In this document: positions 8,071 to 16,008 of the stretch, in pieces
Layout of the letters: every line of letters begins with the position of its first letter
Position numbering within the stretch: position 1 is the first letter of the stretch
Assembly: GCA_963593905.1 (NCBI GenBank)
Contig: CAVBBL010000002.1
Span: forward strand, 62,001 to 126,000
Source: CAG-791 sp963593905
Lineage (GTDB): Bacteria; Bacillota; Clostridia; Lachnospirales; Lachnospiraceae
Direction: 5' to 3'
DNA length: 64,000 bases
Notes under the pieces: model-generated
Database searches by the model: none
Told to the model about the DNA's origin: nothing
The model's input: only the letters and a program-made list of their open reading frames with translations
Position numbers and translations under genes: made by a program

Positions 8071-8092
8071 ACTGCGGCAAGAAAGGAAAAGT
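8061..8092 (+). repeat. Modular hairpin-SD element, D module overlapping the marR stop
   Basis: GCAGCAGTAAACTGCGGC at 8061-8078 includes the last codons of the MarR gene, with the TAA stop in the TAAA loop. AAGAAAGGAAAAG follows as SD for the next gene. Confidence 0.65.
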
Positions 8093-8782
8093 TTGAAAGA
8101 AATGAACAAAGTAAAACGCTACATAATATTTCTGATCGGTCTGTTTGTCAATGCCATGGGGGTGAGCCTTGTGACCAAGGCCAGTCTTGGCACGTCACCT
8201 ATTTCTTCCATTCCCTATGTGCTGAGTCTGAATTTTCCTTTTACACTGGGTAACTTTACGATCCTGTTCAGTATCCTTCTGATTCTCTTGCAGATTTTGA
8301 TACTTCGAAAGAATTTCAAGCCGGAGAACATTTTACAGATTCCGGTTTCCATTGCCTTCGGTTACTTCATCGATCTGACAATGTATCTGTTTGGATGGGT
8401 GAACCCCGGAAACTATCTGCTCAAGGTAGTGGTACTGCTCATCGGCTGCTTAGTTCTTGGTTTCGGAGTCTACCTGGAAGTGCTGGCAGATGTGGTGATG
8501 CTTCCCGGGGAGTCCTTTGTCCGTGCAATCGTGCAGACCTGGAATACGAACTTCGGTACTACCAAAATCTTTTTTGATTCTTCCATGACAGTGATTGCCG
8601 GTGTGCTTTCTTTTCTCTTTGCAGGGAAACTGGAAGGTGTCAGAGAGGGTACGATCATTGCCGCTCTTCTGGTGGGCTTTATTGCCAGAGTGCTTGGCAA
8701 ACGGCTGGCATTTATCAAACCTCTTCTTTTCCCGGAGGAGTGTGGAAAGGGAGAGACGGAGGAACAGCCACAGGCAGCGTAG
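8093..8782 (+). CDS. YczE/YitT-type integral membrane protein
   Basis: 229 residues with about five membrane helices and the recurrent GVSLVTKASLGTSPISSIPYVLS motif near the N-terminus, typical of the YczE/YyaS group of DUF-class membrane proteins. The function of the family is not known. AAAGGA lies 5 nt before TTG at 8093 and 14 nt before ATG at 8102, so the TTG (LKEMNKVKR) is preferred; the ATG is the alternative. The same LKEM start recurs at 30382 and in A modules. Co-transcribed with marR, so probably its target. Confidence 0.75.
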   Translation: MKEMNKVKRYIIFLIGLFVNAMGVSLVTKASLGTSPISSIPYVLSLNFPFTLGNFTILFSILLILLQILILRKNFKPENILQIPVSIAFGYFIDLTMYLFGWVNPGNYLLKVVVLLIGCLVLGFGVYLEVLADVVMLPGESFVRAIVQTWNTNFGTTKIFFDSSMTVIAGVLSFLFAGKLEGVREGTIIAALLVGFIARVLGKRLAFIKPLLFPEECGKGETEEQPQAA

Positions 8783-8863
8783 CGAACAGCGACATAGCAT
8801 TGAGCACGGATCTGGGATATGACTATATCGAAAAAAGTATTATAGACGCGCTATGATGAGCTA

Positions 8864-8908
8864 AAAAAAGCTTCTGGAGAAGGGGTTCATTCTCCGGAAG
8901 CTTTTTTA
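8864..8908. terminator. Bidirectional terminator between convergent genes
   Basis: AAAAAAAGCTTCTGGAGAA, an 8-nt loop, then TTCTCCGGAAGC and six T residues. It serves the marR operon on + and, less directly, the lipoprotein gene on -. Confidence 0.85.
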
Positions 8909-9056
8909 ATAATCCGATCAGGTATCTCATTTCATATCACATGGATGTCTGATCAGTGTTGGAAAAGGATTCTGTCAGTGCTGGGATGTGACCGGTCAGT
9001 GACTGATAGAAGGCTGCCTGATAACGGTGTGACGATACCTTGCGTTTGGTGACGCT

Positions 9057-10337
9057 TTATTTAGCACTTACCGTCTGGAATTCGATGGGCTGCGCATCGG
9101 TAACAGCCTCATTGAAAGCCTGCACATCTTCGGCTGTGGCCTCGTTATCGGTGGTATCAGCGTCCTGCGCGATAAAGCCTGTAAAGGAGCCTGCTGCATC
9201 GGAGTCTGCCACATATTTGGAATAATACAGGCGATAGCTGCCGCTGTCATTCTTCCGTACCTTTGCCTCGTTATAAATGTGACTGCTGCCGGCATAAAGC
9301 GTGCCGTCTGCAGAGAGGCGTACAGGGCTGGCGGTGCTGCCGGTATTCACATCTCCGATCAGGACTGCCTTCTCGCCGTCCATGGCATAGAAGTAAACGC
9401 TGGTGGCTTCATACTTTCCCTCTTCCAGCGGAAGCGCCAGGTCTGTGATGGCCAGGATGTCTCCCGCATAACCGTCCAGCTGGATATAAGCATAGCCGCC
9501 GTTCTCCGGAAGCTGACTGATGATATTGTCATAGGAATCCTGCTCCACCAGTTTGAAATTGATGACAGGAATTTCTTCTAAGTCGTCGAAGAGTGCGTAG
9601 AAGGCATCCTCATCGGTCACATCGATGTCGGTGGAGATGTCATCCATATTGTCATCGGCGGTATAGTAGCCGCTGACAGTGGCATTGCCGTCCTCATCAT
9701 AGGAGAGGTCAATCTTTTTGGAATAGCACAGAAGGTCCTGGTCGCTGATCCGCAGCTGCCCGAAGGTGCGTGAATTGCAGCCGTACAGGATGCCCTCCTC
9801 GGAGCAGCGGATGGGGTAGCCGGTGCCGCCGGTCTCAATGCTGCCGATGTGGTGAATGCTGTTCTCCTGGATATAGCCTACCGGGGCAAAGAAATCCACG
9901 CTGATAGAGGCGTTGGTGGTCTCATCCCAACCGTATGTTTCCTGGGCTACAGCCAGCACATAGCCGGTATGGCCGGCCACAGAGAGGTAGGCATAGCCTT
10001 CGGTGCCCTGGAGCTGGTCGATGATCTCATCGTAGGAAGCAAAGGAATCCTTTCCTGTTCGCTCCTCAATGAAAGTGGTCTTGGCAGCGTCGGCGACATT
10101 GCTGATATCCTCTGTGTCCGTATCCTCGGCGGATGCTTCTGCGGAGGCGGCATCACCGCTTTCCTCTGTGGAGGAAGCACTCGCATCCGAAGCGGCATCT
10201 ACGGTATCGGCTTCCTGCTCCGATGAGGTCTGCGCTGTCGTGGTATCCTGTTTATCCGTGCCGGCACAGCCGGTAAGAGCGCCGCCGGCAAGGGCAGCGG
10301 ACACAAGCAGCGTCAGTGCCAAATGTCTTTTTTTCAT
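9057..10337 (-). CDS. Lipoprotein with duplicated domain, unknown function
   Basis: 426 residues. The signal peptide of 23 residues ends in lipobox L21-T-G-C24, so it is lipid-anchored outside the membrane. Residues 25-90 are an Ala/Ser/Glu/Asp-rich linker. Two related domains follow, each opening with a SYDEIIDQL.. or SYDNIISQL.. helix and then GYAYL/IxxxGxxGxxLAI, with a later PxRxSxxGxLY strand. I do not recognise the domain family. AGAAAGGAG lies upstream on the minus strand. The gene points toward the marR operon and diverges from the sensor kinase gene, with 291 bp between them. Confidence 0.75.
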   Translation of the reverse strand: MKKRHLALTLLVSAALAGGALTGCAGTDKQDTTTAQTSSEQEADTVDAASDASASSTEESGDAASAEASAEDTDTEDISNVADAAKTTFIEERTGKDSFASYDEIIDQLQGTEGYAYLSVAGHTGYVLAVAQETYGWDETTNASISVDFFAPVGYIQENSIHHIGSIETGGTGYPIRCSEEGILYGCNSRTFGQLRISDQDLLCYSKKIDLSYDEDGNATVSGYYTADDNMDDISTDIDVTDEDAFYALFDDLEEIPVINFKLVEQDSYDNIISQLPENGGYAYIQLDGYAGDILAITDLALPLEEGKYEATSVYFYAMDGEKAVLIGDVNTGSTASPVRLSADGTLYAGSSHIYNEAKVRKNDSGSYRLYYSKYVADSDAAGSFTGFIAQDADTTDNEATAEDVQAFNEAVTDAQPIEFQTVSAK

Positions 10338-10379
10338 AAAAAGTACTCCTTTCTTGGTACTCCTTGGTGTATGAGTATG

Positions 10380-10401
10380 AGAGAATTATAGCAAATTCTC
10401 T
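10380..10401 (-). promoter_or_regulatory. Probable promoter/operator of the lipoprotein gene
   Basis: On the minus strand a TATAAT (10385-10390) lies inside the palindrome AGAGAATT-6 nt-AATTCTCT. No good -35 is seen 17 nt upstream, so the promoter may need an activator. The neighbouring two-component system is a candidate. Confidence 0.5.
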
Positions 10402-10628
10402 GATAAAATAGTGTAAAATATCAGCGGGATTCTGCTGTGCCTTCGATTTTCTGCCGGATACCAATCTATAAACACCCCGCTTCCTTTATACCAAAGACAG
10501 GTCTGGTGTAAAAGAGATTTTGATTTGTAAGGGTTTGTAAGAAATTTACTGACATTGCCTTTAATCGGTGTTATTGTAATAGACGGGATTTTTTGATTTT
10601 TTTATGTAGGGAGGAAATACAGGAATTT

Positions 10629-12413
10629 ATGTCGGAAAAAAACAGAAACAGAGTATACTCACTCTGCCTGCCTCTTTTGACACTGCTGGCCGTGATCACC
10701 ATGGCGGTGGGTATATCAATGAGTCAGCAGAGCTCAGAAACAGATCCTGCCTGGCTGTACTTCGAGGGGGAGTACAGCATGGACGGCAGTGACTTTAAGA
10801 CCTTGAATGACAATGTAGATCTGATTGGACACACCCTTTTGCTGCGCGGCCATTTTGATATGGATGTACCGGATAATGGCTGCGTACAGCTGTATCTGCC
10901 GCATTTGTCCATTTCCATTCGGGTGAACGGCGTAGAGCGGTTTTCCTATCAGGGAGATGTTATCGATTCTGACAATCACCTGCGGGATGTGTGCGGGCGT
11001 CAGTGGGTGACATGGCTGGTGGACGGAGAGATTTCCCAGGATGATCTGATCGAAATCGAACTGGTGAATGAGCATGACAGAGGAAACGGCTATGGCATGT
11101 GGTATTGCCTGGATAACATGTACATAGGAACAGAGACATCCTTTGTGCCGTTTATGCAGAAGGTTTACCAGTTAGACTGGACCGTTGGCCTGGTATGTGG
11201 TGCTTCCGCCATCTTGTTGGCTCTGATTGCGATCAGCTATTCGCGCATAGATCTGAAGCTGGCCAGACATATGATCTTCTGGGCTGTCTTTACGCTGTTT
11301 GCCGCAGGCTATTTCATATTTGACAGCGTGAATTTCAATCTGAATTTCCGCAGCATCGCACTGGCTACTTACGGCAGGGAAATATCGTTGATGCTGGCCG
11401 GGGTATCTTTGCTGTTGTGTATCACGGATACATTGGCGGGAACGCGCAGAAAGTACAGTTATGTAGCTGCTGCGGTCAGCGGTGTGGAGATCACCATTAT
11501 ACTGATTTTAGTACTGACCGGCAGAATCGGCATGTTTTCCACGTGGAAGTACTGGATGCCGGTGGTTTTCCTTGCTTATGGTGCATCGCTTAGCTGCTGT
11601 ATAGCAGAATTTGTCAAGCATCATAAACCCATCCAGATTTTCTATACGGTAATCATTTTGTCCGTCATGCTGGAGATGCTGAATATGGACCTTGGCTGGT
11701 ATCGAGGCGGAGTGATCATGAAGCCGCTCTTTGTGGTCACCTATTGCTTTTATGTTGTAAAAGTTTTCCGGGATATGGGCAGAAGTTACCGCAGGGCCAA
11801 GGAAGCGGAGCAGATCGAGGAAGAGTTAAAGAACAGCCGCATTTTCCTGGCAATGAGTCAGATTCGCAGCCACTTTATCTTTAATGTCTTAAATGCCATC
11901 AGCGGCATGTGCAAATATGATCCGGAAAAGGCAGATGAGACTGTTGTTTGCTTCTCCAGATATCTGCGGGCCAATGTAGATATGATGGAGGAGGATGTAC
12001 TGCATCCTTTCTCCGTAGAGTATAATCATCTGGCAGATTACATTAAACTGGAACAGATTCGTTTCGGTGAGGATGTGATCAAATTCAAGACAGATATCGA
12101 AACCATGGATTTCCTGATTCCGCCTATGCTGCTGCAGCCTATCGTGGAGAACTGCATCCAGCACGGCCTTCGCCCCAAGGCGGAGGGAGGTACTATTACG
12201 CTTTCCGTACACAAGGTGGGTGATAATATAGAAATCACCGTATCGGATGACGGTGTGGGATATACCATTGGTAATGAGAGAGTAGGCTCAGTAGGTATGA
12301 AAAATGTACAGTTCCGTCTGAAGAGTATGGCAAACGGCACTATGGAAGTGTGGTCAGAACCCGGTAAGGGAACCAGTACGAAGCTAATCATACCGGAAAG
12401 GAAGACAGCATAA
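10629..12413 (+). CDS. Membrane sensor histidine kinase (LytS/YpdA-type HisKA)
   Basis: 594 residues. The start at 10629 sits after GGGAGG and AGGA; a TTG 36 nt upstream in frame is less likely. One N-terminal membrane helix precedes an extracellular sensor of about 150 residues with a beta-sandwich-like pattern (7TMR-DISM-like). Six to seven membrane helices follow. Then come a short coiled coil and a His_kinase domain with phosphoacceptor H415 in QIRSHFIFNVLNAI, N-box VENCIQHG and G-box SDDGVGY. It phosphorylates the response regulator whose ATG overlaps its stop. The signal is unknown. Confidence 0.88.
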   Translation: MSEKNRNRVYSLCLPLLTLLAVITMAVGISMSQQSSETDPAWLYFEGEYSMDGSDFKTLNDNVDLIGHTLLLRGHFDMDVPDNGCVQLYLPHLSISIRVNGVERFSYQGDVIDSDNHLRDVCGRQWVTWLVDGEISQDDLIEIELVNEHDRGNGYGMWYCLDNMYIGTETSFVPFMQKVYQLDWTVGLVCGASAILLALIAISYSRIDLKLARHMIFWAVFTLFAAGYFIFDSVNFNLNFRSIALATYGREISLMLAGVSLLLCITDTLAGTRRKYSYVAAAVSGVEITIILILVLTGRIGMFSTWKYWMPVVFLAYGASLSCCIAEFVKHHKPIQIFYTVIILSVMLEMLNMDLGWYRGGVIMKPLFVVTYCFYVVKVFRDMGRSYRRAKEAEQIEEELKNSRIFLAMSQIRSHFIFNVLNAISGMCKYDPEKADETVVCFSRYLRANVDMMEEDVLHPFSVEYNHLADYIKLEQIRFGEDVIKFKTDIETMDFLIPPMLLQPIVENCIQHGLRPKAEGGTITLSVHKVGDNIEITVSDDGVGYTIGNERVGSVGMKNVQFRLKSMANGTMEVWSEPGKGTSTKLIIPERKTA

Positions 12414-13210
12414 TGAGAGTAATATGTGTAGATGATGAGCGCCCTGCATTGGAAAATTTCAAGATGACAGTGGCAAAATATGTAGACATTGACGATCTTC
12501 AGTTGTTTCAGCGAGGAGAGCTGGCACTGGAGTGGGCACAGAATAACAAAGTGGATGCGGCTTTTCTGGACATGGAAATGCCGGAACGGCGAGGTATTGA
12601 GCTGGCAAAGGAATTAAAGGATATCGATCAGAACATCAGTATTGTATTTGTCACTGCTTTCAGCCAATATGCCCTGGAGGCCTTTGGTGTAGATGCAGTG
12701 GGATATGTCATGAAGCCTTATACAGCGGCAGAAATCCGAAGAGAGCTTGACAAGGTGCTGCAGCAAAAGCCTGTGCCCAAGTGCAGAGTGGAAATCGAGA
12801 CGATTCCTGACTTTGTATTCAAGGTGGACGGCCACCCCATTACCTTCGGACCGAAGGTGGAGGAGCTGCTGGGCCTTTTGGTGGACAGAGCCGAAGCCGG
12901 TGTTTCAGTAGGAGATGCCATCAATGCCATGTGGCCGGATCGCCCTTCGGATGACACCAGCCGTGCGCTGTACCGTAATACTGCCAAGCGTCTGATTGAC
13001 ACTATGGAAGAATTAAAGATCGGCGATGTCATTGTAACGGACGGCCGCAAGCGCTATATCAACCGCAAAAAGGTAAACTGTGACCTGTACAGGATTCTGG
13101 AAGGCGACTTGGAGCCTATGAATCACTACAGTGGAGAGTACATGCGCCGCTGGAGCTGGGCAGAGGACCGCAACGCATGGCTGTATGATCTGTATTACGG
13201 AGAAGAATAG
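12413..13210 (+). CDS. Response regulator with winged-helix/SARP-like output
   Basis: 265 residues. REC domain at 1-120 with acidic pair D7-D8, phosphoacceptor D53 in FLDMEMP, T81 and K101 in VMKPY. The output region 130-265 is not LytTR, which usually pairs with this kinase type. It looks like a winged helix of the OmpR/SARP kind, ending in a YSGEYMRRWSWAEDRNAW segment reminiscent of the start of a BTAD domain. The ATG overlaps the kinase stop by one base (TAATG), so translation is coupled. Confidence 0.82.
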   Translation: MRVICVDDERPALENFKMTVAKYVDIDDLQLFQRGELALEWAQNNKVDAAFLDMEMPERRGIELAKELKDIDQNISIVFVTAFSQYALEAFGVDAVGYVMKPYTAAEIRRELDKVLQQKPVPKCRVEIETIPDFVFKVDGHPITFGPKVEELLGLLVDRAEAGVSVGDAINAMWPDRPSDDTSRALYRNTAKRLIDTMEELKIGDVIVTDGRKRYINRKKVNCDLYRILEGDLEPMNHYSGEYMRRWSWAEDRNAWLYDLYYGEE

Positions 13211-13352
13211 CAATTTACGGGAAATACCCGATGGTATTTCTTTCAAACACCATGGATGCCGTAAACGACATCCATGGAAGATCGCATCAGAGAATTCGCC
13301 TGCGCGAATTCTCTTCGCATAGCCGCAATAAATTGCGGCAGAAGAGGTAAAA
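13211..13352 (+). repeat. Modular hairpin-SD element, full A-B-C-D
   Basis: A: GAAATACC/GGTATTTC with loop CGAT (about 13221-13240). B: CCATGGATG arm and complement (13250-13278). C: AGAGAATTCGC, loop CTGC, perfect complement. D: GCCGCAATAAATTGCGGC at 13322-13339. The SD AGAAGAGG follows and ATG is at 13353. Confidence 0.85.
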
Positions 13353-13907
13353 ATGGCAGACGGAAAATATGAACGGCTTTCCCGGAGACTGGTTCGCAAG
13401 GGAATTGTCATTGATGAATACGTAGATACCATGTCCATCCCCAACGGCATGGTGGAGGAGTGGGATTTTATCGATCATAAGGGAGCGGCGGCAGTTGTGC
13501 CGGTGCTGGAGGACGGCAGAATCCTCATGGTACGCCAATACCGCAATGCTCTGGAGAGAGAAACACTGGAGATTCCGGCCGGCGGTCGGACCAGTCGGGA
13601 AGAGCCTATGCTGGAGACTGCCAAGAGAGAGCTGTCCGAAGAAACCGGTTATACCAGTGAGCATCTGGAACGGCTTCTCAGTCTTCGCACTACGGTAGCC
13701 TTCTGCAATGAGGCTATCGATGTCTATGTGGCCACGGACTTAAAGCCCGGTGAGCAGCATCTTGATCCGGACGAGTTTCTAAATGTGGTGCCCTGTGAGG
13801 TATCTGATCTGATGCGGCGCATCTATGCAGGAGAGCTGCAGGATGCTAAGACGGTTTCTGCCATTCTGGCCTATGTCAATAAGTACCGAATTCAATGGGA
13901 ACAGTGA
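13353..13907 (+). CDS. nudF: NUDIX hydrolase, probable ADP-ribose pyrophosphatase
   Basis: 184 residues. Cleaves ADP-ribose to AMP and ribose 5-phosphate if the assignment is right. A complete Nudix box runs from G78 to Y100 (G-x5-E84-x7-R92-E-L-x-E96-E97-x-G99), preceded by TLEIPAGG, which is characteristic of the ADP-ribose group. The start is fixed by the D-module SD. It overlaps the next gene by 13 bases, as NUDIX and XerD-like genes often neighbour each other in Firmicutes. Confidence 0.88.
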   Translation: MADGKYERLSRRLVRKGIVIDEYVDTMSIPNGMVEEWDFIDHKGAAAVVPVLEDGRILMVRQYRNALERETLEIPAGGRTSREEPMLETAKRELSEETGYTSEHLERLLSLRTTVAFCNEAIDVYVATDLKPGEQHLDPDEFLNVVPCEVSDLMRRIYAGELQDAKTVSAILAYVNKYRIQWEQ

Positions 13908-14749
13908 GCGGTCAAAGCACAGACAGTGAGGAAGTTCATGCACTGGAACAGGACATCGAGGAATACCTTTTCTGGATGCAGGAGGAAAAAGGCAAATCTG
14001 CCTCTACCCTGCAGGCATATCGGTGTGATCTGACGCATTTGCTGCGGCGCTGTGAAAAAATGGGCATAGAGGACATCCGGGAGACCGGCGATGTGCTTTT
14101 GCAGCTTCATTTCCAGCAAAGACGGGAGGAAGGTGCCGGTGAGAGTACGATTGCCAGAGAGATGACGTCGGTAAGAGGTTTTTATCGTTATTGGCATCAG
14201 AAAGGCAAGATCTCGTCTAATTATGCAGATGTTCTGGAGAGACCTAAGCGCTGTCAGGCCTGTGAAGAGGTCCTCACGGATAAAGAGATGGAAAGACTGC
14301 TGCAGCAGCCGGACGATACCACGGACCGTGGGATGCGGGACAAGGCAATCTTAGAACTTCTTTGCGCCGCAGGATTAAAGACCGGCGAATTACTGGCATT
14401 GCAGATACAGGATATAGATCTGCAGGTCGGCTGCGTATCGGTACGCAAAGAGCGCATCATACCTTTTAATCGCCGGACCAGAGCGGCTCTGCTTGTCTAT
14501 CAGAGAAAAGTGCGGTGTCATTGTGCCGATGCCGGAGAGTACGGACCGGCAGATGATGCCTCGCTTTTTGTGGGAGAGAACGGAAAGTGCCTTTCCAGGC
14601 AGGCTGTCTGGCAGATGGTCAGACGATACGGAGAGCAGGCGGGTATTGATAAAAAGCTGTCCCCGGCGCTGCTTCGTAGATCCTTTGCGCAGGATCTTGC
14701 CAAAAGAGGCGCAGATCCTGTGACGATACAGGAAATGATGGGAAAATGA
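13895..14749 (+). pseudogene. XerD-like tyrosine recombinase, truncated and catalytically degenerate
   Basis: 284 residues against about 295-300 for XerD. The SAM-like N-terminal domain (EEYLFWMQEEKGKSASTLQAY) and most of the catalytic domain are present. The first catalytic Arg is Lys (AAGLKTGELLAL instead of GLRxxEL). The HxLRH-type box reads PALLRRSF, lacking both His. The frame stops at QEMMGK, just where family members continue with GH and the Tyr nucleophile. The stop TGA lies inside the first hairpin of a repeat element, suggesting the element replaced the 3' end. It may still bind DNA or Xer partners, but cleavage is not expected. Confidence 0.72.
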
Positions 14750-14851
14750 CTTAAAATGACAAGGTCATTTTAAGTCATTGTAAGGATGCCTGCGGCATCC
14801 TTACTTGAATATACAGAGCCGCAGCCAAGCTGCGGCGGAAAGGTGAAGATA
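14745..14851 (+). repeat. Modular hairpin-SD element, A-B-D variant
   Basis: A: AATGACTTAAAATGAC (14745-14760), 3-nt loop, perfect 16-nt complement. B: GTAAGGATGCC, TGC loop, perfect complement (14780-14804). C is absent. D: GCCGCAGCCAAGCTGCGGC at 14818-14836. GGAAAGG serves the gene at 14852. Confidence 0.85.
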
Positions 14852-15880
14852 ATGTCATTTACATTTACACAGCAGCTGCCTACACCGAAGGAAATTATTG
14901 AAGAACTGCCGATGCCCAGGGAGCTGGCTGCACTTAAGGCACAGAGAGATCAGGAAATCGCGGACGTTTTTACAGGTAAGAGTGATAAGTTTCTTTTGAT
15001 CATCGGTCCCTGCTCCGCGGACAACGAGGAGGCTGTCTGCGATTATGTGAGCAGACTTGGAAAGGTGAATGAAAAGGTAAAGGACCGTCTGATCCTGATT
15101 CCCCGCGTTTACACCAATAAGCCCCGCACTACCGGCGAGGGCTATAAGGGCATCACGGCGCAGCCTGATCCGGAGGGAAAGCCGGACTTTAAGGCTGGTC
15201 TGATGGCTATGCGCCATATGCAGATTCATGCCATCGAGGTCTCCGGTCTGACGGCGGCAGATGAAATGCTCTATCCGGATAACTGGGGGTATGTGGAGGA
15301 TATTCTTTCCTACGTGGCAATCGGTGCCCGTTCCGTAGAGGATCAGCAGCATCGTCTGACGGTCAGCGGCTTCGATGTGCCCAGCGGCATGAAGAATCCC
15401 ACCTCCGGTGATATGACGGTCATGCTCAATTCCGTGTATGCAGCCCAGCATGCGCATTCCTTTGTTTACAGAGGATATGAAGTGCACACCAGCGGCAACC
15501 CTCTGGCGCACACTGTGCTGCGGGGCGCAGTAGATGCCAGCGGACGCAATATTCCCAACTATCACTATGAGGATCTGGTCCGCCTGTGCGAGCTGTATCA
15601 GAAGAGAGAGCTGGTCAATCCTGCCTGCATCGTGGATACCAATCACTCCAACTCCAATAAGAAATTCATCGAGCAGGTCCGTATTGCCAAGGAGGTCATG
15701 CACAATCGTCTTAAGAGCCCGGAGATTGCCGGACTGGTAAAGGGATTGATGATCGAGAGCTATATCGAAGACGGCGCCCAGAAGATCGGCGAGGGTATTT
15801 ACGGCAAGTCCATTACCGATCCCTGCCTTGGCTGGGAAGCAACAGAAAAATTGATCTACGATATTGCAGAACATTGCTGA
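14852..15880 (+). CDS. aroF: 3-deoxy-7-phosphoheptulonate synthase (DAHP synthase, class I)
   Basis: 342 residues. Condenses phosphoenolpyruvate and erythrose 4-phosphate, the first step of aromatic amino-acid synthesis. Family motifs: LLIIGPCSADN, PRVYTNKPRTTGEGYKG, the GARSVEDQQHR segment, PSGMKNPTSGDM and VDTNHSNSNK. The start with AAAGG upstream is preferred over the longer open frame, which is repeat element. The E. coli-like AroFGH type, with its N-terminal extension of about 20-30 residues, suggests feedback regulation, but which amino acid cannot be told. Confidence 0.93.
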   Translation: MSFTFTQQLPTPKEIIEELPMPRELAALKAQRDQEIADVFTGKSDKFLLIIGPCSADNEEAVCDYVSRLGKVNEKVKDRLILIPRVYTNKPRTTGEGYKGITAQPDPEGKPDFKAGLMAMRHMQIHAIEVSGLTAADEMLYPDNWGYVEDILSYVAIGARSVEDQQHRLTVSGFDVPSGMKNPTSGDMTVMLNSVYAAQHAHSFVYRGYEVHTSGNPLAHTVLRGAVDASGRNIPNYHYEDLVRLCELYQKRELVNPACIVDTNHSNSNKKFIEQVRIAKEVMHNRLKSPEIAGLVKGLMIESYIEDGAQKIGEGIYGKSITDPCLGWEATEKLIYDIAEHC

Positions 15881-16008
15881 GAAAAGCTATGTAAGCATGC
15901 AGGGGAAGTGCTATAATAGAAACGGATCATTGAACAGGCCTGTCCGCAAAGCCAATGTCCAGGGGGATAGCAGCGGCAGGCGGCCAACGTAACGGGGGAA
16001 GTCAGTTT

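Noticed and set aside
13340..13352. N-terminal extensions of genes into the repeat elements as real protein
   Set aside because: At each locus the SD at the element end fits the start after it, and homologous proteins begin at that Met.
14855..15874. 339-residue minus-strand ORF opposite DAHP synthase
   Set aside because: Antisense shadow of a gene with full family motifs.
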